Positions 55,379-64,000 of a stretch of 64,000 nucleotides of DNA are shown in pieces. Under the pieces are notes generated by a model, which had not been told where the DNA came from, did no database searches, and saw only the letters and a program-made list of their open reading frames with translations. The position numbers were made by a program, and so were the translations under genes. Each line of letters opens with the position of its first letter. Positions within the stretch are counted from its first letter, which is position 1. Source of the stretch: Methanobacteriaceae archaeon (GTDB taxonomy: Archaea; Methanobacteriota; Methanobacteria; Methanobacteriales; Methanobacteriaceae); assembly GCA_013403005.1 (NCBI GenBank), contig JACBOA010000001.1, positions 310,001-374,000 on the forward strand, given 5' to 3'.

Positions 55379-55897
55379 TTAACTAATTTTCAAGGTTTTT
55401 AGGATGGTATTGTATGCTTCTTCTGTAGCATTAACTGCCCAGGGTGGGCTGATGTATTCTAAATAAATGTAAAACTCGTTATTTTCCATGATGGTTGTTT
55501 TATGTGCAACATTTTTCCCATAACTTGCTATTTGAATATGGGTAAGATTAGCTACTCCCACAGAAACTGTTGAGGGACTGCTGGTGTTCATAGCAATGTT
55601 TGATTTAGTAGGTAAATTGAATGTACCAATTGCCTTCTGTTCCTTTTGTAGAATAATATAAGCGGTTTCATCAGTTCCGTTGCCTGAAGGGAAATTTTTC
55701 TTAAAGGTGACTTCTGAATACAAACTGTTGTTGGAGAAATTTCCCACAATATGGTCTTGTGACCAGTCTTTAGGATATTCAAATGATATTTGGCCATTTT
55801 GAAATGTATTATTCCCTGAAAAGGCAGTAATTATAACTGATATCATTATTATTACTAATACCACTATAACTCCCAAGATCAGGTCTTTTTTTTCCAT
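55379..55897 (-). CDS. PsbP-like anchored extracytoplasmic protein
   Basis: A 172-residue protein with an N-terminal membrane helix (about residues 7-27) and an extracytoplasmic domain. The domain starts 'GQISFEYPKDW', a motif seen in PsbP-like proteins that are numerous in Methanobacterium, and ends 'TEEAYNTILKTLKIS'. It is rich in Asn, Ser and Thr, with several N-x-S/T sequons (for example NNS, NGT, NLT) that might be glycosylated on the outer surface. Ligand and role are unknown. Confidence 0.75.
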   Translation of the reverse strand: MEKKDLILGVIVVLVIIMISVIITAFSGNNTFQNGQISFEYPKDWSQDHIVGNFSNNSLYSEVTFKKNFPSGNGTDETAYIILQKEQKAIGTFNLPTKSNIAMNTSSPSTVSVGVANLTHIQIASYGKNVAHKTTIMENNEFYIYLEYISPPWAVNATEEAYNTILKTLKIS

Positions 55898-56085
55898 GTT
55901 ATCACATCTTTTTTATTGGTTTCCTCTACGGAAATACATTTAGTATGGGAATACATTTTGTATGAGTATAAAAAAACTTCATTATCGGTTTTTTACATAA
56001 ACTCAAATAAGAGAATAAACATAATATATCCAGAAAGCTTAGTTAAAAAAAGTTGCTTTGCCTTTATTTTAGAGGATCTTAATGA

Positions 56086-59000
56086 ATGGGTGATGGTTTG
56101 CATAGAGGAAAAATCCTCGTGGTAGAGGATGATGCCATAGAAGCCATGGATCTTAAACGTACTCTGGAATCTTTTGGATATGAAGTTCCTTATGTAGCTT
56201 CTCGTGGTGATGATGCTGTAGAAAAGGCTGCAGAGGTCATGCCGGATCTTATTTTAATGGACATAGTTTTAAAAGGAGAGATAAATGGTATTGAAGCGGC
56301 ATTTAAAATTAAAAATCTCAATATACCATTAATTTTTTTAACAGCTCATTCTGAAGATGCCACGGTCCAGAAGGCAAAACTAACAGAGCCTTATGGATAT
56401 ATAATCAAACCCTTCGATTCTTCTGAACTTAGATATTCCATAGAACTGGCTCTTTATAAAAATAAGATGGAGAAAAATCTCAAAGTTCGTGAAAGGCTTT
56501 TAAACTCAATAATCAATGATTCACCAATTTTACAATTTGTAATTGATAAAAATCATCATGTTCTCTACTGGAATGAGGCCCTTGCATCCTACAGTGGTAT
56601 TTCTGCAGAAGAGATTGTAGGCACTGATGAGCACTGGAGGGCATTTTACAGTGAAAAAAGACCATGCTTGGCTGATCTAATGGTTGAAGAGGATTTTATC
56701 TCTATAGATAAGTGGTATGGGGGAAAATACCAGGAATCTGAACATTTAAAAAATGCTTTTGAAGTTGAAGATTTTTTCCCTTCATTGGGGAAAAATGGGA
56801 AATGGTTGCATTTCACCGCTGCTACAATTAAAGATGATAGTGGAGAGGTGATTGGAGCATTAGAAACACTTGAAGACATTACTGAACGCAAAAATGCGGA
56901 AAAAACAGTCAAAGATCAATATAATTTCCTTCAAAATTTAATAGACACTATACCTTACCCCGTATTTTACAAGGACACAAATTACAAATATATAGGCTGT
57001 AACAAGGCATTTGAAGACTTTATAGGGTTCCGAAAAGAAGAAATAATTGGAAAGACGGTCTATGAGGTTGCACCTAAAGAATTAGCTGATAAATATCACA
57101 AAAAAGATAAGGAACTATTTGATAACCCAAGTTCGCAATCCTATGAGGCCCCAGTTCAATATGCTGACGGTTCCAAACACATTGTGCTTTTCAATAAATC
57201 TACCTTTAATGATGATCAGGGACAAATTGCAGGTTTAATTGGATTAATGGTTGACATCACTGAACAAAAAAAAGCAGAAAAACAACTCTTAGAAAGTGAA
57301 GAAAAGTTCAGGGAAATTTTTAACAACGCTAATGATGCATTCTACCTGCTTAAAGTCACTGATAAAGGTGCAAATGAAAAATTTGCCGAAGTAAATGAGG
57401 TTGCCAGCCAAATGTTGGGTTATTTAGTAGATGAACTTCTGAAAATGTCACCTAATGATATAGATGCTTCAGATTCTAGTCGTATGTTTGATAACTGGCA
57501 AAAACTTCTCAATAAGGGCACTGCGATTTTCGAAACTGTTCACAAAACTAAAAATGGGAAAGAGATACCTGTTGAGATTAACGGACGACTCTTTGACATT
57601 AAGGGTGAAAAAACACTTTTTGCAATAGCCCGAGATATAAGCGAACGTAAATTAGCAGAAAAAGCACTTGAAAATTCTGAAGCAGAGTATAAGGCTATTT
57701 TTGAGAATATAAAAAGTGCGGTGGCAGTTTATGAATCAGTTAATAATGGTTCTGATTTTATTTTTAAAGACTTCAATCAAGCTGCAGAGGAAATTGAACA
57801 AATAAAAAAGGAATCAGTATTGGGTAAGAGAGTTACTGAAGTATTCCCTGGTATTAAGGAATATGGGCTTTTTGAAGTGTTTCAAAGGGTTTGGAAAACT
57901 GGAATTCCGGAAAAACACCCGGTTTCAATGTATAAGGATGAGCGGATAGAAGGCTGGAGGGAAAATTATGTTTACAAACTCCCTTCTGGAGATTTAGTTG
58001 CAGTTTACGATGATTTAACTGAAATCAAACAGTATGAAGAGGAACTTGAAAAGAATCAACTTCGATTGAGAAGTCTGGTGAGAATACTTCAGTACGAGGC
58101 AGAATCTGTACAGGATTTCCTGGATTATGCTCTGGAAGAGGCAATTAAATTAACAGAAAGTAAAATAGGATATATTTACCATTATTACGAGGATAGGGAA
58201 GAGTTCATCCTTAACACCTGGTCTGAGGGAGTTATGGATGAATGCAGTATCAAAGAAGCTCCTTCAGTTTACAAACTGAGTCAAACTGGTGTATGGGGTG
58301 AGGCAGTCCGTCAAAGAAAACCAATTATATTAAACGATTTTGAAGCACCCCATCCTCTTAAAAAGGGTTATCCTGAAGGTCATGCTCCGCTCCACAAGTT
58401 CATGACCATTCCAGTATTCAGTGGTGATAAAATTGTTGCAGTGGTGGGAGTGGCCAATAAAAAAACAGATTACACAGAAACAGATGTATTACAGCTGGAA
58501 CTTTTAATGGAATCTATATGGAAAGTTCTGGATAGTCAAAAGGCTGAAGAAGCTCTTAAAGAGTCTGAAGCCAGATACAGGGCTATTTTTGAAAACACTG
58601 GCACTGCTACTGCTATAAGTGAAGAAAACATGATTTTATCCCTGGTCAATGAAGAATTCGCCAAACTCACTGGATTTTCAAAGGATGAAATTCAAAACAA
58701 AATGCAGTGGACTGACTTTTTTGTGGAAGAAGAACTTTCCCGAATGAAAGAATACCATAAAATTCGCAGAACAGACCCGGGTTCAGTTCCCAGAAATTAT
58801 GAGAGCGTTTTAAAGGATAGGTGGGGTAACACAAAGGATGTTTATATGAGCGTGGCCATGTTACCTGGAACCAGGAAAAGTCTGGTTTCTGTTCTGGATA
58901 TCACTGAAAAGAAACAGTCAAATCGGAAACTTAAGCGTGAACTTAAAATTAACCAGGCTCTTGCTGAAATTTACGCACCTCTAATCTCACCCCTTACAAA

Positions 59001-60114
59001 TATTCAAGATATATCCATTGTTATCTTAAAGCAGGCTTTATCCATTTCAGGAAGTGAGCATGGTTTTGTAGCCACCATTGATCCCAAAAATCAGGATCTG
59101 GTAAATCAAACCTTAACCCGGATGATGCCCCAGTGTGAAGTATACAAGGATGGTAAAATACCTGAGGAGATAAGATTTCCCATTGGTCCGGATGGCCTAT
59201 ACTCTGGTCTCTGGGGGCACTGTTTAAATACCAAAGAAGGATTCTACACCAACGATGCTTCTCATCACACTTCAGCCAAAGGAGTCCCTAAGGGGCATGT
59301 TAAAATAGAGAAATTCCTTGCAGTTCCTGTTTTGATTAATGATGAACTGGTGGGGGAAATTGCCCTGGCCAATCCACCTGAAAAAGATTATTCTCGTCAT
59401 GATTTGAGAGCATTAAAAAGAATAGCAGAGTTTTTTGCCCTGGCAATTCAGCGTAAGAGATACGAAGAGCAAATAAACAAATCTCTAGACGAAAAAGACC
59501 TGTTAATTAGAGAAATACATCACCGTGTAAAAAATAACATGCAAATTATCTCCAGTATTCTTAATCTACAATCCTTTGCAGTAAGCGACCCCCAGCTTCT
59601 GGATATACTAAAACAGAATCAGAACCGTATTAAATCCATGGCCATGATCCATGAAAAACTTTATCAATCCCATAATCTAGTAAAGATAGACTTCGGTGAT
59701 TATCTTAGAAGCTTAACTGCGGATATCTATTACACCTATTCTATTACAGCAGAAGGTTTTGAAATGGATTTAGATTTTGAGCCTAATATTTTCTTAAATA
59801 TTGAAACATCCATTCCATGCGGACTAATTTACAGTGAATTACTCTCAAACTGTATAAAACATGCATATCCCGAGGGAGGTAAAGGTAAAATAAGTGCTGA
59901 GTTTAAGAGAGTAGGGGAAGACTTAATGCTTAGAGTTAGTGATGATGGTGTGGGTCTTCCCGATGAAATTGATTTTAGACATACCCAGTCTCTGGGACTA
60001 CAATTAGTAACTAGCCTTGTCAAACAGTTAGATGGGACTATTGAACTCGATAAAAGTCAGGGAACATCTTTCACAGTCAAGTTCCATGAACTGAAATATA
60101 AAGAAAGAATATAA
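56086..60114 (+). CDS. Giant hybrid histidine kinase REC-PAS(x4)-GAF-PAS-GAF-HisKA_2-HATPase
   Basis: A 1342-residue soluble kinase. REC domain at about 8-125 (phosphoacceptor D59 in 'LILMDIVLKGE', 'KPFDSSELR'). PAS domains at about 140-270, 280-400, 405-525 and 530-650; a GAF domain at about 665-815; a fifth PAS at about 825-940; a second GAF at about 955-1110. The HisKA_2 helix 'EIHHRVKNNMQ' begins at 1143, and the HATPase domain has 'SELLSNCIKHAY' and 'SDDGVGLPDE'. No membrane segment is present, so it senses cytoplasmic signals. The N-terminal REC suggests feedback or input from another kinase. GAGGAT lies eight bases before the ATG. A decayed kinase tail lies just downstream. Confidence 0.92.
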   Translation: MGDGLHRGKILVVEDDAIEAMDLKRTLESFGYEVPYVASRGDDAVEKAAEVMPDLILMDIVLKGEINGIEAAFKIKNLNIPLIFLTAHSEDATVQKAKLTEPYGYIIKPFDSSELRYSIELALYKNKMEKNLKVRERLLNSIINDSPILQFVIDKNHHVLYWNEALASYSGISAEEIVGTDEHWRAFYSEKRPCLADLMVEEDFISIDKWYGGKYQESEHLKNAFEVEDFFPSLGKNGKWLHFTAATIKDDSGEVIGALETLEDITERKNAEKTVKDQYNFLQNLIDTIPYPVFYKDTNYKYIGCNKAFEDFIGFRKEEIIGKTVYEVAPKELADKYHKKDKELFDNPSSQSYEAPVQYADGSKHIVLFNKSTFNDDQGQIAGLIGLMVDITEQKKAEKQLLESEEKFREIFNNANDAFYLLKVTDKGANEKFAEVNEVASQMLGYLVDELLKMSPNDIDASDSSRMFDNWQKLLNKGTAIFETVHKTKNGKEIPVEINGRLFDIKGEKTLFAIARDISERKLAEKALENSEAEYKAIFENIKSAVAVYESVNNGSDFIFKDFNQAAEEIEQIKKESVLGKRVTEVFPGIKEYGLFEVFQRVWKTGIPEKHPVSMYKDERIEGWRENYVYKLPSGDLVAVYDDLTEIKQYEEELEKNQLRLRSLVRILQYEAESVQDFLDYALEEAIKLTESKIGYIYHYYEDREEFILNTWSEGVMDECSIKEAPSVYKLSQTGVWGEAVRQRKPIILNDFEAPHPLKKGYPEGHAPLHKFMTIPVFSGDKIVAVVGVANKKTDYTETDVLQLELLMESIWKVLDSQKAEEALKESEARYRAIFENTGTATAISEENMILSLVNEEFAKLTGFSKDEIQNKMQWTDFFVEEELSRMKEYHKIRRTDPGSVPRNYESVLKDRWGNTKDVYMSVAMLPGTRKSLVSVLDITEKKQSNRKLKRELKINQALAEIYAPLISPLTNIQDISIVILKQALSISGSEHGFVATIDPKNQDLVNQTLTRMMPQCEVYKDGKIPEEIRFPIGPDGLYSGLWGHCLNTKEGFYTNDASHHTSAKGVPKGHVKIEKFLAVPVLINDELVGEIALANPPEKDYSRHDLRALKRIAEFFALAIQRKRYEEQINKSLDEKDLLIREIHHRVKNNMQIISSILNLQSFAVSDPQLLDILKQNQNRIKSMAMIHEKLYQSHNLVKIDFGDYLRSLTADIYYTYSITAEGFEMDLDFEPNIFLNIETSIPCGLIYSELLSNCIKHAYPEGGKGKISAEFKRVGEDLMLRVSDDGVGLPDEIDFRHTQSLGLQLVTSLVKQLDGTIELDKSQGTSFTVKFHELKYKERI

Positions 60115-60157
60115 ATTTAACATTGAATTTTTTTTTGCTTATTGTACCTTAGAGGCA

Positions 60158-60214
60158 ATGATTACTTCTAATTTTAACCAAGGAACTGAGTTTACAATTA
60201 AATTTAATGAATTA
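60158..60214 (+). pseudogene. Relic of a histidine kinase C-terminus
   Basis: A short frame about 45 bases after the giant kinase stop encodes NQGTEFTIKFNEL, closely matching the last strand of the HATPase domain next to it (SQGTSFTVKFHEL). There is no upstream kinase sequence in frame, so it appears to be a fragment left by duplication or deletion. Confidence 0.55.
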
Positions 60215-60406
60215 GTTATAGACTTGATATTGGTTATTTTTCCATATGTAAAGACTAATTAATTTTTTATAAGTAAAAAAATTAAAGTTGTATAGTATCC
60301 AGAGAGAAAATAATAAATAAACTGCAATATACTGAAATTTATTAATATTCAAGTTTATAAATTAAATAAAGATCAATTGAATTAGAAAATTTTTCAATTT
60401 AATCCC

Positions 60407-60934
<528 letters not shown>

Positions 60935-60937
60935 ATA

Positions 60938-61084
<147 letters not shown>

Positions 61085-61099
61085 ATAACTTCTTCTAAT

Positions 61100-61140
61100 C
61101 CCCTGGAATTTGCAGGGGATAGAGGAAACACATCTTTTAT
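61100..61140 (+). terminator. Hairpin terminator after rpl40e
   Basis: CCCCTG (61100-61105) pairs with CAGGGG (61113-61118) across a seven-base loop, followed by a T-rich stretch. Confidence 0.6.
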
Positions 61141-61291
61141 TATTTCTTTTATTGTTTCACAGTATTAAGTGGTAATTAGGGATTAATTTTCTCTAATTAA
61201 ATATTATGTTATCTAACTATCAAAATCTTATTTGTAAACAATCAAACTGATTCTAGGTTAAAATTTTAGTTTATAATAATAGGTGTTTCGG

Positions 61292-62029
61292 ATGAAAGTG
61301 GAAGAATATCTAAAAGAATCTCTTAAGCATGGAAAAGTTCACCTCACCCTCTTAGACCCTGAGGATCAAGATCCAGAAAAAGCACTGGAAATAGCCACCG
61401 AAGCCGTTGCAGGAGGTTCTGATGGAATCATGTTGGGAGGATCCACCACAGACTCCCAGGAACTTAATGAAACCGCAAAAATTCTTCAAGAAAACCTTGA
61501 TGTTCCCATAATTCTCTTCCCAGGTAACACTACTGGGGTGAGTGCCTATGCTGATGCCATTTTTTTCATGAGCCTTTTAAACTCCAATAATCCCTACTGG
61601 ATTATCGGTGCCCAGGCTTTGGGAGCTCCGAAAATTAAAAAAATTGGCATAGAAACCATCCCCATGGGATATCTAATAGTGGAACCAGGAGAAACTGCAG
61701 GATGGGTGGGTGATGCTAAGTTAATCCCTCGCAGGAAGCCAGATATTGCGGTGGCCTATGCTATGGCTGCTGAATTCATGGGAATGCGGCTATTCTATTT
61801 GGAAGCAGGCTCTGGAGCTGGAGAGATCATTCCCAGTGAGATGATCCAGAAGGTTAAAATGTTCACCAATCACATAGTGGTGGTGGGCGGAGGTATCAGA
61901 ACTGGAGAATCTGCAAAAAAGGTGGCTCAGGCTGGTGCCGATATCATTGTTACCGGTACTGTGGTTGAGAACACCTCAAATATAAAAGAAAAGATTTCTG
62001 AGATTGTAGAAGGTATTAAATCAGTTTAG
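61292..62029 (+). CDS. Geranylgeranylglyceryl phosphate synthase
   Basis: A 245-residue TIM-barrel prenyltransferase that joins geranylgeranyl diphosphate to sn-glycerol-1-phosphate, the first step of archaeal ether lipid synthesis. It has 'HLTLLDPEDQDPEKALE', 'SDGIMLGGSTT', 'LFPGNTTGVSAYADAIFFMS', 'YLEAGSGAGE' and the phosphate-binding 'VVGGGIRTGESAKKVAQAGA'. This is the group II type common in Methanobacteriales. The ATG beginning MKVEEYLKES has AGGTG six bases upstream and is preferred to a GTG three codons earlier. Confidence 0.94.
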   Translation: MKVEEYLKESLKHGKVHLTLLDPEDQDPEKALEIATEAVAGGSDGIMLGGSTTDSQELNETAKILQENLDVPIILFPGNTTGVSAYADAIFFMSLLNSNNPYWIIGAQALGAPKIKKIGIETIPMGYLIVEPGETAGWVGDAKLIPRRKPDIAVAYAMAAEFMGMRLFYLEAGSGAGEIIPSEMIQKVKMFTNHIVVVGGGIRTGESAKKVAQAGADIIVTGTVVENTSNIKEKISEIVEGIKSV

Positions 62030-62201
62030 ATAGCTCTTTTTTAAAATTTTTTCCTTTTTAGTAGATTCATATTTATTTTCAATTTATTTGATGTATAATT
62101 ATGTTCATCATCTTTTTCCTTCAGCACCTATAGCTCCCATACCCATAAATAGAAAAAATTATTTTTCTATAAAACCTAAACAAATATAGAGGTGAAAAAG
62201 T

Positions 62202-62879
62202 ATGTGCGAGTCAGATGGATATGATTTCATAAGTGATAAGTTAAAAGAACACCTTGATTTAGAAAAATCTCCAGTTGCCATTAAATTTGTTTTAAGAGAA
62301 GAAGACATTCCTAAAGGCATAGCCAAGGCAGATGGAAAAATGCGCCATTGTGAATTGGTGCAGAAAGCCAGTCATGGGGATGTTTTTTATGCCACAGCAG
62401 AAGAACAGATGTGTAAAGGCGGCTCAGCAGCTCTTGGTCTTGAAGAAGCACCAGAAAAGGTGAGAACAGGAGAATTTTACTATGGTCTGGGAAGGTTCTC
62501 CAGTATAGGATCAGCCAAAAAAACCATGGAATCCATACCTAAAATAGATAATATTATGTATGCCTTGATTTACGCTCCTCTGGAGAAGGCTAACTTTGAC
62601 CCAGATGTTATTTTAATCATAGCTAACCCTGCTCAGGCTATGAAAGTTTCTCAAGCCCTTGTTTACACCATGGGTGGAAGGGTGGAGGCAGATTTTGCTG
62701 GTATTCAATCAATATGTGCAGATGCTGTTGCAGGGCCATTCACACGCCGCAAACCTAATATAACCTTGGGTTGCAGTGGGTCCCGACAATACGCCGATAT
62801 AAAAGATGATGAGGTTATTATAGGCCTTACTGGTGAAAATATTGGATGCCTCATCAATGCACTGGAGAATATGAGTTAA
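62202..62879 (+). CDS. DUF169 family protein
   Basis: A 225-residue DUF169 protein, typical of methanogens and other anaerobes. Characteristic segments are 'LEKSPVAIKFVLREEDIP', 'EEQMCKGGSAALGLEE', 'FYYGLGRFSSIGSAK' and 'LGCSGSRQYADIKDDEV'. Several cysteines (C2, C49-like, C73-like, and those in SICADA and GCSGS) could bind a metal or cofactor. Function is unknown. GAGGTGA lies seven bases before the ATG. It is convergent with the nucleotidyltransferase gene, across an AT-palindromic gap. Confidence 0.88.
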   Translation: MCESDGYDFISDKLKEHLDLEKSPVAIKFVLREEDIPKGIAKADGKMRHCELVQKASHGDVFYATAEEQMCKGGSAALGLEEAPEKVRTGEFYYGLGRFSSIGSAKKTMESIPKIDNIMYALIYAPLEKANFDPDVILIIANPAQAMKVSQALVYTMGGRVEADFAGIQSICADAVAGPFTRRKPNITLGCSGSRQYADIKDDEVIIGLTGENIGCLINALENMS

Positions 62880-62905
62880 AAAAATATCTCCAGCCTTTGT
62901 TTAAA

Positions 62906-62960
62906 AAAATATTTAATATTTTAATATTTAATATTTTAAAATCACTTTTTTTTTTTTAAT
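62906..62960. terminator. AT palindromes and T tract between convergent genes
   Basis: Short repeats of ATATTTAATATTTTAATATTTAATATT form overlapping AT palindromes followed by a run of thirteen or so T residues. This likely ends transcription from the DUF169 gene and possibly from the opposite side as well. Confidence 0.45.
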
Positions 62961-63053
62961 TATGTTTTTTTCTTAAAATGCCATGATAATCTTGAGTATA
63001 ATCCTAAAAAAAGTCCGGAGTATTCAATTTAAAAGATTTAATTTCCATTCTAT

Positions 63054-63719
63054 TTATTCTAGATCCTTTAAAACCTTGAGATAATCGTTGTAGCGATTGA
63101 TATTTACTAGTTCCAATTCATTCTGTGCTTCTATCCCATACAATGAAACACCGTCAGCAACCATTCTTCTTAATATGGGATTAAGATTATCTTCTTCTCC
63201 ATGGAGGTAATGTTTTAAAAGTGAGGAACTACATGCGAAAGGCATTCCTAAGCCTCGGGCACTATTCAAGTATCCTGTTTTTCCACGGGAGAGAACTGAA
63301 ACTGTTTTATCTGGATCAGAACTATTTAAAAGATGATTAATCAAATTCTGCATGGTTTGAATGGTAACAGTGGGCTGGTCCCCGGCAAGGCAAAGACAGT
63401 AATTATATTCCGTGTTCAAAACACCGTTTAGAAGTGTTTGCGATAATTCAACATCCACATCTTGGTTTTCAATGATACGGAGTCTTGAGTCATTTATTTC
63501 CTCCAGTGCAGGGTATAACTCGTCCATAAAATGTCCAAGAACAACAATGCACTCCTTAACGTCTGTTTGAAGTGCTTTTTCTATGGTACAATTTATTATG
63601 GGTTTTTCATTAACTTTTAAAAGGAGTTTATGTTTTATTTCCATCCCCTTACTCTTAAGGTCTTCCCTCATTCGCCTGTTTTTACCGGCTGCAGTAATAA
63701 TGCCTGATACTCCTTTCAT
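63054..63719 (-). CDS. MobA-like NTP transferase
   Basis: A 221-residue nucleotidyltransferase of the MobA-like NTP transferase type. The signature 'GIITAAGKNRRMREDLKSKG' is at residues 6-25, with 'KHKLLLKVNEKPII' (base-binding Lys) and the metal Asp in 'CLCLAGDQPTVT'. Related enzymes attach CMP or GMP to molybdopterin, or CMP/UMP to sugars and alcohols. The sequence resembles the molybdenum cofactor cytidylyltransferase-like group, but the substrate cannot be fixed. The glycine loop is longer than in MobA. The start ATG has AGTGTTAAACTC upstream with no strong Shine-Dalgarno. Confidence 0.83.
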   Translation of the reverse strand: MKGVSGIITAAGKNRRMREDLKSKGMEIKHKLLLKVNEKPIINCTIEKALQTDVKECIVVLGHFMDELYPALEEINDSRLRIIENQDVDVELSQTLLNGVLNTEYNYCLCLAGDQPTVTIQTMQNLINHLLNSSDPDKTVSVLSRGKTGYLNSARGLGMPFACSSSLLKHYLHGEEDNLNPILRRMVADGVSLYGIEAQNELELVNINRYNDYLKVLKDLE

Positions 63720-63764
63720 GAGTTTAACACTCCCTAAAAGTAAGGGAAATGGAAGAATTAGTTT

Positions 63765-64000
63765 TTAACTGAGCTTTACTATTCTAGAGTAGATTACCAG
63801 TCCGGATCCACTTCCCTGGGTGTACATAATAATTTTTATAGGGTAATTCTGATTGTTGTATATTTTCACTCCTTGGGTGGGGCTGGTATCATAGGCTATG
63901 GCCAATTCTTCCCATCTGATTCCTATGGGTGTTGGTAATCCCGCAGCTGCGGTAGCACCTCTGATTGACCTGGCAGCAGGGCAAACTCCATGGACTGCAG
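63765..64000 (-). CDS. C-terminal part of an unidentified protein, cut by the window edge
   Basis: The last 77 or so codons of a minus-strand gene whose beginning lies beyond the window. The frame reads 'AVHGVCPAARSIRGATAAAG' at its start and later 'YNNQNYPIKIIMYTQGSGSG', ending in 'YSRIVKLS'. The pattern of a Cys-containing helix, then 'GV.IYNNQNYPIKI' strands, resembles the end of VanW-like or other extracytoplasmic domains, but I cannot identify it with confidence. Confidence 0.6.
   Translation of the reverse strand, partial: AVHGVCPAARSIRGATAAAGLPTPIGIRWEELAIAYDTSPTQGVKIYNNQNYPIKIIMYTQGSGSGLVIYSRIVKLS

Overview
The window reads as a stretch of chromosome from a mesophilic methanogenic archaeon of the Methanobacteriales, most likely Methanobacterium or a close relative. 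This is an inference from gene content. It carries archaeal TFB, archaeal DnaG, Gar1, ribosomal proteins S3Ae and L40e, a Tsr3-type rRNA modification enzyme, geranylgeranylglyceryl phosphate synthase (ether lipids), archaeal-type ApgM and XerA. The DNA is AT-rich, intergenic regions are very AT-rich, and strong Shine-Dalgarno sites (GGAGGT, GGTGAT) precede many genes. I see no tRNA, rRNA, CRISPR array, insertion sequence or prophage.

Layout. 1-8.7 kb: a YbjQ-domain membrane protein, a NikR-like regulator with altered metal ligands, three HdeD/DUF308 membrane proteins, a K+ channel, a FUSC-family transporter and a metallophosphoesterase. 8.7-11.1 kb: a short tandem repeat followed by a holin-like/alkaline-phosphatase-superfamily fusion. 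11.3-20.5 kb: an information-processing block with tfb/gar1, a flippase-like protein, an RraA-like protein and DUF211, two Toprim proteins including DnaG, a Lon-like AAA+ ATPase without a protease domain, and XerA. 21-26.8 kb: PadR regulator, MFS transporter, DUF523-DUF1722 protein beside a class II photolyase, BioY, DUF1284. 27-32.5 kb: a membrane histidine kinase, a yeast-type cytosine deaminase, a small membrane protein and an ASCH-TPR protein with an odd start.

32.6-40.8 kb is a long minus-strand run: NrdG-like radical SAM, HisC, gamma-carbonic-anhydrase-like protein, GlmU, GlmM, ApgM, DUF92 and S3Ae. GlmM and GlmU together give UDP-GlcNAc for the cell wall and glycans. 41-50 kb holds small membrane and redox proteins, a secreted eight-bladed propeller protein, a SagB-type oxidoreductase, an alpha/beta hydrolase and a second, prokaryotic (6-4)-type photolyase. 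50.5-60.2 kb has a single-domain response regulator, DUF116, a small zinc ribbon, a ChlI/ChlD-type chelatase pair and a 1342-residue REC/PAS/GAF histidine kinase followed by a kinase relic. 60.4-64 kb has Tsr3, L40e, GGGP synthase, DUF169, a nucleotidyltransferase and the end of a gene that runs off the window.

The observations I rate highest are: a dnaX-like A AAA AAG site with an upstream SD-like stretch at the junction of the chelatase I and D genes, which are fused in many relatives; a NikR homologue with two of four nickel ligands replaced; a (6-4)-photolyase-family protein that seems to have lost its iron-sulfur ligands; a Lon-like ATPase carrying a zinc ribbon but no protease; an ASCH-TPR gene whose natural start position holds ATA; and a 21-bp tandem repeat that extends the N-terminus of GlmM.
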